From Gnetum montanum (taxonomy: Eukaryota > Streptophyta > Gnetopsida > Gnetales > Gnetaceae), in the NCBI GenBank assembly GCA_015680685.1, contig MNCI01014495.1:755794-819793 (forward strand): a stretch of DNA of 64,000 nt, given 5' to 3'. Below are positions 57,501 through 64,000 of this stretch, piece by piece. Positions within the stretch are counted from its first letter, which is position 1. Each line of letters starts with the position of its first letter. Position numbers and translations under genes: made by a program. The notes beneath the pieces were generated by a model, which was not told the origin of the DNA, searched no databases, and saw only the letters and a program-made list of their open reading frames with translations.

Positions 57501-58440
57501 GGTGAAATGAATCCCCTCACAAATCCATTTGCAAGTAACTCATCTACTTGCCTTTGCAATTCTATCCTTTGATTTGATGCCATCCAATAAGCTCTCTTGC
57601 TTGGAATGTTAGCACTAGGGATGAAGTCAATCTAATGATGTACATTCCTCATTAGTGGTAGTCCATCCAATTCCCCTTTAAACACCTTGGAAAATTTCTT
57701 CTTTAACCCTAACATATTTGTAGGAAGTTCAACTTGCACATCATCATGGTTAGTAGCAACTATTGTCATAACAGCAAAGTCAAAACTAGTTTCATCATGT
57801 TTCTTAATATTTTCTCTCTCTCCTAGAAGGATTAATAAAGCATTAAGTGAGCTTTGCTACCTTACTTGTTTAGCTCTCATAGGAATCAAATCATGGATTC
57901 CATTAGGTCTAACAAACCTCCACACATTTCTTGATCCATCAAACTAAGCACCATTGTCAAAATTCCAAGGTTTACCAAGAATTACATTAGCACAATCTAT
58001 TGGAAGCACATCACACCTCACAACATCATGAAAATTCCTAATTTAAATTTCAAAGTACATTGTTTCCTCACCTCTTGGGAAAAATATTTAGACAACCAAT
58101 GCACCTTATATGGTCTTGGATAACAATTAGTTACCAAACCCAAGCTAGCAACTACCCTAGAAGAAATAACATTTTCTTGGGTTCCTCCATCAATAAAAAC
58201 ATGAATTATTCCCCACTAAGCAAACAACTAGCCCCAATCCAAAACAACCATTTCCTATTAGCATGATCTCCTCTATTGACATTCCCCATAAATGCACAAG
58301 AATTTAATTTAGAATTTAATGCATTAGGATTACCTCTCTGAAGAGCTTGGCTTGATGTCTCCTCCACCTCCATGGTTTGCACATCTCTGCCCTTGGAAAC
58401 CTTAAAAGCAGACATTTCAATTGCTTATGTTCCCATTCTT
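57501..58440 (-). pseudogene. Protease region of element G
   Basis: Between gag and RT, decayed. The open piece 58415-58206 (MSAFKVSKGRDVQTMEVEET at its start) probably spans the gag end and the protease start. Further pieces contain many stops. No clear DTG/DSG site could be read. Confidence 0.45.
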
Positions 58441-59560
58441 CACACTTGAAGTGCTAAATTTTTAATGAGTTGCTACCTTGACCCTTGACTCCCTTGCTTA
58501 AGTCCTTCTTAGTTTTATCCTTCTCATCACCTCCTTCAATCTTCTTATCTTAACTACCCTCCTTGTCTTTAGATTTGGATTTGGATCTTTTATTAGATCT
58601 AGATCACTTCTCCTTACCCTTAGAAGTTTGTTTACTTCTGTTTCCAAATCCACCTAATTTCTTCTCAACCTTGAGTGCCAAATCATAAGCCGCATTAAGG
58701 GTTTGTTTCTCATAAAAGGACAACTCTTGCTCATGCACCATTTTCAAATCTCTTAAAAAGATTGAAGCTTACTCATACTTCTCCTAGTTTACCTTAGCTT
58801 GATGGAATAGATCACAAAATTTGATGTAGAATTCTTTGACATCCTTGTCACCTTACCTCACGAATTTCAACTTCATAATGGTTTCTTGTCTCTAACAAGA
58901 TTGTTCAAATTTTCTCTTCAACTTATATTTCATTAGATCCCAATCTCTGATAGGTTAACGGTTTTATCTTTCATAACCTTGGAACTCCTTTTTCCACCAA
59001 GTAGAAGCCATATCTTCTAATCTGGATTCAGTAATAGTTACCCTCAAGTTATTCGATATCTCTTCCAACTAGAAAATTCTTCTCAAGTGCCTTTAGGCAG
59101 CTCGCAAAAGCATTGGTTCCATCTACACCATTGAAAGTTTTCAACTCTACTTATGGAAGTATTGAAGCATTTCTAAACACTCTTGCAAGGCTTGGCTCAT
59201 CTTTGTCATTAAGCTTTCTTGAAGAAGTATTGTACCTCATTAGAGCCCTTGGAGTTCTTATTTGAGGAATAGAATTCCCTCCCATTGGAATCCTTGGTTG
59301 ATGATTTCCTACACTCACATGGTTGGATTAACCTTCCTCTTCATCCACTCCATCTCCCCCTGGCTATGAGACTTCTTCATCTAAACGTACATGCTCTTCA
59401 CCTCTGCATATTTGGATATGGCTAGGACCTACCTTTCTGTCCACCTTTTCATTGATTTCATCCAATTGATCAACCATCATTTGGAAGGCTAACTTCATGC
59501 TCTTCATGTCGCGATTTAGAGCTTACACTTGTTTCTTCTTGGGTGTCATTTAAAATTGTC
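58441..59560 (-). pseudogene. gag of element G
   Basis: Minus strand, from about 59560 (MTPKKKQV). A coiled-coil-like start (MKSMKLAFQMMVDQLDEINE) is followed by an acidic linker and a gag domain with FNGVDGTNAFASCLKALEKN (about 59150-59090). A Lys/Ser-rich, zinc-knuckle-poor C-terminus lies at about 58700-58440. Stops and frameshifts. Confidence 0.65.
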
Positions 59561-59598
59561 AAAATACTCAACCATAAATCCAAGCAACAATAAAACTA

Positions 59599-59612
59599 GG
59601 CTTTTATACCAA
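59599..59612 (-). promoter_or_regulatory. tRNA-iMet-type PBS of element G
   Basis: Minus strand TTGGTATAAAAGCC, six bases inside the 5' LTR; compare TGGTATCAGAGCC, the plant initiator-Met PBS, with two changes. Confidence 0.7.
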
Positions 59613-59618
59613 TAACAC

Positions 59619-60580
59619 TAGAGTAGGTTTACTCCACAAATAAATCACCTCCAACATGGTAAATCCAGATATTACATGAAGAAAAATTTACTTACTAGAA
59701 AACAAGAAAACTAGCTATCTTCAATTAAATTATTAGAAGATTACAACAAAATTCACACAACCAACAAGCATCCAAAAACCTATCACACTCAAACGATATT
59801 GCAAAGCATGAGGCTCTACAACCACATAATGGTTGTTCTCAATGTAAGATGCAACCAATAGAAATCTCTCCCATAACTCAAGAATGAGATCTCAACTCAT
59901 AAGTGAGATAGGAGAAAATAGAATACATGGATCAACACACCACAAGTTGATCTTAGAGTTGCAATCACCAATTGTACTTGCTTAATGTGCTCACCCAATC
60001 TCTCTTGCTCAACTCTTCTTGCATACCAGCTCCCTTGTCTTCTCTTCATGGATGAATGCATACATAATTATAGAGATCCAAAATACTAGGAAGCTTTCTA
60101 TTTACCTTCCTATATGTTTTCCACAAGGATCTTAAGTCTTTTAGATGTTTCCCACTTGAAACACCACATTGGAGCTTTTTCCCTTAGTGACATAGATGTC
60201 TCTTGTTTCATGTAGACGTCTATTGTGAAAGTCCTACTTTTGAGAGAGATGTCTACTATTTTTGATAGATTTCTACTCTAAACTTGGTACATCTACACTT
60301 TAGGGGAGAGTCTATCTTGTAGATGCAAAATATAAAAATGCTCATTTTGATGCTGGGAGCCTTCAGATGCCTTCCAAAAAGTCCCCATAGATCCTAGAAC
60401 CTTCGAAACTCATCAATATAAGCCAAAAACACCTCCAAACATGCCAAAACATCCAATAATTTTCATCATAAAAAATTAACCTAAGAAGACACACTTGTCC
60501 ATGTCTTCTCCAAGTGCGAAACCTACAAAAACAACTTATAGGACAAGCACAAGTGAATTAGAAGAGGAGTTCCTACACCA
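59619..60580 (-). repeat. 5' LTR of element G
   Basis: 962 bp, pair of 53864-54851. The minus strand starts TGGTGTAGGAACTCC. Right flank ATTAA. Confidence 0.88.
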
Positions 60581-60950
60581 ATTAAAAAAAAAGTAATAAT
60601 AAAAAACACTACCCTTTACATAAGATAGATGACCTATTTAATCAACTTACCATAACATGTTAATTTTTCAAGAAGGATCAAAGAAAAAGGCATTAAGAAA
60701 ATTGTGTTTAGAACTAGGTATGGATAATATGAATTTGTTGTGATGTCATTATGATTAACTAATACACTTGTAACATTTATGACATTGATAAATTTCTTAT
60801 TGTATTTATGGATGATATACTCATTTATTCCAAGTCAAGGTATGAACATGTAGAACATTTGAGAATTACAATGGAAATTCTTAAGGAAAACTAGTTAAAG
60901 ATAAAATTTAGTAAATGTAAGTTTGTTAAAGAAGAAGTATCTTCGTGCTC
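60581..60950 (+). pseudogene. Ty3/gypsy RT fragment, second piece
   Basis: Continuation of 53752-53863 after element G. Decayed up to 60780, then one frame reads KFLIVFMDDILIYSKSRYEH with the catalytic DD at 60811-60816, then HLRITMEILKEN, a stop, and KFSKCKFVKEEVS. It is cut near 60950 by LINE sequence. Confidence 0.85.
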
Positions 60951-61350
60951 TTGTATATGTTACAAAAGTCATCCAAAGAAACCCAAATGGTCCTCTTAAC
61001 ATGATCCTCCAAAGCAACCTAAGGAGCATAGATGCTTATGATGTTAATAATTTCTTTTTCCAATATACTATTAATGTTCATAATTCTATTACTACTTCAA
61101 AAAACTCATATCATTTTATCATTTATTTGTTAATCTACTAGTATTCTTACTTGATTTTGAAAGTTGTCTCTTCCTTCACAATATAAGAGTTTAAGTCCTT
61201 CCCTAATGATCTTTGGTTTCTCTCCCTTCCACTTAGTTTCTTATATGTAAACTATATTGACTCTTTTTCTCTTCATTAAATATTTAATATCATTGGTCTT
61301 CCTTATCAATGAGCCTATGTTCCATGTCATTAACCACAAACATTGATATC
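60951..61350 (-). pseudogene. RTE-type LINE endonuclease fragment
   Basis: The minus strand reads LMTWNIGSLIRKTNDIKYLM, then NIVYI (stop) ETKWKGEKPK (61340-61190), and further on EIINIISIYAP and VALEDHVKRTIWVSLDDF (61060-60965). These are the N-terminal blocks of the apurinic-type endonuclease of RTE-clade LINEs (TWNxRSL, QETKWxG, SxYAPQ). RT is absent. The 5' part may extend to about 61780, where nothing else is recognised. Confidence 0.7.
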
Positions 61351-61788
61351 TCTCTTAGGTCTTTTGATGAACTAGCTTCTTTATCCACACTCATTTGTGA
61401 TGCAGAAAGCCTTACATATTTGACATAATAACTAAGCACCATTATTGCATGTTACTTCTAGAAAACATTCTAATATACCCTCATTCATTTCTAATGATAA
61501 CCATGCCCTTTCATTATTGTGCATCATATCTAGGAATACCTTAGCATATCAATTGTATTGAAAAGATCTCATCCATAGGAAATGTAGGTCTTTTACAGTT
61601 AACTATCAACCTAATAATAGTCCCCCTTTATCCAGGATTTAAATCAACCATGAAAGTGTTTCCTAGAAAATTGAGGCATTCTCATAAAATTTAAAAGAAA
61701 TTATATTGTCTAAACCTTTGAATTTAGGCTTTATAGGGATAAATTAAACTAACAAAATTTCCAATTAAACTACTATCTCATTGGTAAT
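61351..61788. other. No gene recognised; possible LINE 5' part
   Basis: AT-rich, stops in all frames. It may be the 5' portion of the LINE fragment or older unrelated DNA. Confidence 0.4.
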
Positions 61789-62621
61789 TGATAAGTCACG
61801 TTTTCTGGGATGCATCGACAAGGCCTCATTGATGTGACCCTGTTAATGCAGCTACATTGATGTGGGATTTGATGCACTAACGTGGTCTCATCGATGTAGT
61901 GTCTATTTTTGTGTATGAATACATGCTCACCCACTGTGTTTATGGGGGAGTCTTTTTCATAGTGCTCATAGTAGAAGTCAAAGAATGTACGGATCTTTAT
62001 TTGAGCACTATTGTACTTGAGCATAGTAGTGTGTGTGATAATAAAGACGAGCTTTATGATAAACCTTGCAACACTTTGAAATAGATTAATTATTTATTTA
62101 TGCATTCAATGTTTTATACAATTTCCTTTAATGCTTTAAGAAATTAAGCTAAATTAAGCTAGATTAAATAGTGATTAATTAAGCACATAAGTACGACCAC
62201 TTTGAGCATACGCTTGGTGCTTGGTAATCTCAGCAACACTTAACATTTGATAACCCAGTAACATTAAACATGTTTAGGATGCACATGGCAAGTGGGAATG
62301 AATGCTTATGTAAGGATTAGTTAGGTGTAGCTAGTTAGATTAAATGAGTAATTTAATTATTTTATTTTATTCATTATGTTTATCCTTAAGTGACCTAAAA
62401 CACAAAACATATAAAAAATAAAAATCATATGCCTCAATTACACTTAACCATACCTTTGCATCTCACAAGTGTAATTGGGAAGATAATGATTACAACAATT
62501 AGATTCACTTCCTAGAGACCAGTGTACTTAGAAGGCTATAAGTCCACAGAATTCAACTGGATTGTGCGTGAATGCTTAGTGATTCATATGGTTGGGCGTA
62601 GGGTCTACTTGTCGCTCATCA
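61789..62621 (+). repeat. 5' LTR of element 4
   Basis: 833 bp, TGATAAGTCACG to TCGCTCATCA. The R/U5 half matches the other LTRs (GATAAACCTTGCAACACTT, GCTTGGTAATC). U3 has no GATATC; it has CATCGATG-like words instead. No clear TATA box. Confidence 0.82.
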
Positions 62622-62640
62622 ATGGTGTAGTTGCCAAGGA
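62622..62640 (+). promoter_or_regulatory. Decayed tRNA-Asp PBS of element 4
   Basis: ATGGTGTAGTTGCCAAGGA directly after the LTR, aligned to the tRNA-Asp PBS with mainly transition differences. Confidence 0.65.
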
Positions 62641-62781
62641 TTTGTAGTTTGATATGTGTGCTATCTAGGACCTAGGGAATATTATTTAAGATCATTAGAA
62701 TGAACCCTAAGGTCATAATCATTCAAAAAATTAATAATTATAATTATAATTTAAGCACACTGAATTTTTATCTAATCCAAA

Positions 62782-64000
62782 ATGTCTTCTTCTCACAAGC
62801 ATGATGATTCGAAATTGCGAGTGCCTTAAGAATTCAAAGTGGTGTACACTCATCCATATGAGTTTGTACCTGATTTCACCTTCATCTTGCATTCGGATGA
62901 GCAACTACGATGGAGAGATATCGAGGTAATGTTGTGTTGCCTCATGACCAATTTGTTCCTAGGATGTTGCTCCAAATTCTTAAGAAGTTGGGCATCCAGG
63001 ACCTCCGTGATAAATACGTTGTGCATGAGCATGATTATCAAGACTATCATCCTACAAAAACACAACGCAAATGAGATCAACACCAAGAGAAGCATCATGA
63101 AGCTATGAAGGGGAAACAATTAACTAACCTCTTATTCCTACTAAACCAAAATGACAATGAGGGTTCTCCCTCTAGGGTTTCTCAACATGAAGATTCTCCA
63201 CCCCTAGCTTTAGTGAAGGGAGCTTGAACCCAAATCTATAGTCCATTATTAATAATCTGGGTTTAGGCAAAAGTGGAAGTCAAGATAAGGGATTGGGTAA
63301 GCATCATGATGACACAAAACCTAATGATTGTGGTTGTGACAAGTGAAGAGGAGCTGGCAAACACTATGGTGGTGGTAGTCCTCCTCCCTCTTTGTCCTCT
63401 TCATCTACATCTTCTTCTTGCTCCTTTGAATCTAATCAAAATCATAAGGGATGAAACCGTGATGGAGGTGAACAGTGGAATAATGATCATAGGCCCCACC
63501 ATGATCGAAGGGGTAGCAGGGAACATCATAGGCATCATTGAAATTATGAAAATGATGAACCTTTGTTGGTAACTCAAAGCATACTAAATATTGCAGAGGC
63601 AGTCAGAATTCCAACTAGACAAGTAAAAGATAGCAGAATCAAGCTATTAGATATGAACAATATCCCTAGATTTGAGGGGGGATATAAATCAAATCCATAG
63701 ATCCATCTTCAAGCCTTTCATGATGCATGTGCCTTGCAAAACATAGAAAACAATTGATAGAAACTTAAGTTGTTCCCCAGGACACTCATAAAAGAAATAG
63801 AAAGTTGTTACTGCTTCTTGGAGCTACAATTAATTTGCAGATAGATTATGATGCTTGAGTTGTTCAATGAAAAATATTAAACATACTTCACAGTGTCCAA
63901 TTTGAGGAAGCAAATCCAAGGCTGGTGATAATGAGCACATCAACCCTTGGATGCAGCCATGGATAGGTATTATTTCCATTTGCACAAATGTCTTGGCCAT
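62782..64000 (+). pseudogene. gag of element 4 (partial at window end)
   Basis: ATG at 62782 (MSSSHKHDDSKL). N-terminal block with VVYTHPYEFVPDFTFILHSD (62840-62900) and a DYQDYHPTKTQ-like end; Ser/His/Gly-rich linker (63280-63540) in a shifted frame; then DEPLLVTQSILNIAEAVRIP (63560-63620), MNNIPRFEGGYKSN, AFHDACALQNIENN, KLKLFPRTLIKEIES (63765-63805), NLRKQIQGW (63910-63930) and YYFHLHKCLGH at the window end. Several stops and frame changes. Confidence 0.8.

Larger units (their letters stand above)
53864..60580 (-). mobile_element. Element G: complete Ty3/gypsy retrotransposon
   Basis: 6717 bp, minus strand, TSD ATTAA (53859-53863 and 60581-60585). LTRs 53864-54851 (3') and 59619-60580 (5'), iMet-type PBS 59599-59612, PPT 54852-54868. 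Gene order from the 5' end is gag, protease, RT, RNase H, integrase. A different lineage from the TGATGA group; the FFDD-type RT and iMet primer fit chromovirus-like gypsy elements. Stops throughout, now inactive. Confidence 0.9.
61789..64000 (+). mobile_element. Element 4, left part (runs off the window)
   Basis: Plus-strand TGATGA-group element: 5' LTR 61789-62621, PBS 62622-62640, gag from 62782 to the window end. The 3' half is not in view. Confidence 0.8.

Overview
The window is nuclear plant DNA in which one apparently intact gene, an LRR receptor-like kinase at 40905-44336 (minus), sits in a sea of old, nested LTR retrotransposons. Plant origin is shown by the kinase family, by LTR retrotransposons with a tRNA-Asp primer site (the Athila/Tat-type site of plant Ty3/gypsy elements), by a PPR gene fragment and by tRNA-derived SINEs. 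The very old, stop-riddled elements, low gene density and assembly gap (671 N at 21380-22050, single N at 46824) suggest a large seed-plant genome, possibly a gymnosperm. That last point is inference only.

Most of the window belongs to one related group of elements, here called the TGATGA group: LTRs of about 0.7-1.1 kb beginning TGATGA/TGATAA and ending CTCATCA, a tRNA-Asp-like PBS and a TGGGGGTA polypurine tract. They carry a gag protein with a conserved N-terminal block, a basic Ser/Arg-rich linker, a retrotransposon gag domain, an unusual short Cys/His motif and a Pro-rich tail. Some copies add a retropepsin. Only one (16794-27953) retains integrase, and no reverse transcriptase of this group is visible. 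Copies A (left edge) and B (30044-39302) carry a second ORF in the env-like position before the 3' LTR; it resembles the 'putative plant transposon protein' family followed by coiled coil.

Layout: 1-6372, right part of copy A (+). 6373-7100, AT-rich with a SINE. 7100-28430, a decayed host element H (+) split by two minus-strand insertions: element 1 (8994-15863, TSD atacc) and element 2 (16794-27953, near-TSD ctaat/ctaac). Element 2 is itself interrupted by two inward-facing LTRs flanking the gap and a PPR gene fragment. 28430-30043, AT-rich. 30044-39302, complete copy B (+, TSD agcat). 39303-40904, AT-rich. 40905-44336, the receptor kinase, with a degenerate tandem repeat just upstream. 45391-45539, SINE. 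45571-53751, truncated LTRs and a rearranged minus-strand element 3 with a 2.1 kb insertion in its gag. 53752-60950, a plus-strand gypsy RT fragment split by a complete minus-strand gypsy element G (53864-60580, TSD attaa, tRNA-iMet PBS). About 60950-61350, an RTE-type LINE endonuclease fragment. 61789-64000, 5' LTR and gag of element 4 (+), running off the right edge.

The most unusual signals are: palindromic GATATC motifs just upstream of the TATA box in nearly every LTR of the group, repeated in an internal promoter-like module of A and B; a PPT-like motif duplicated inside the elements; an ORF2 preceded by a branch point/acceptor-like sequence; and an inverted LTR pair around captured or misassembled gene fragments.
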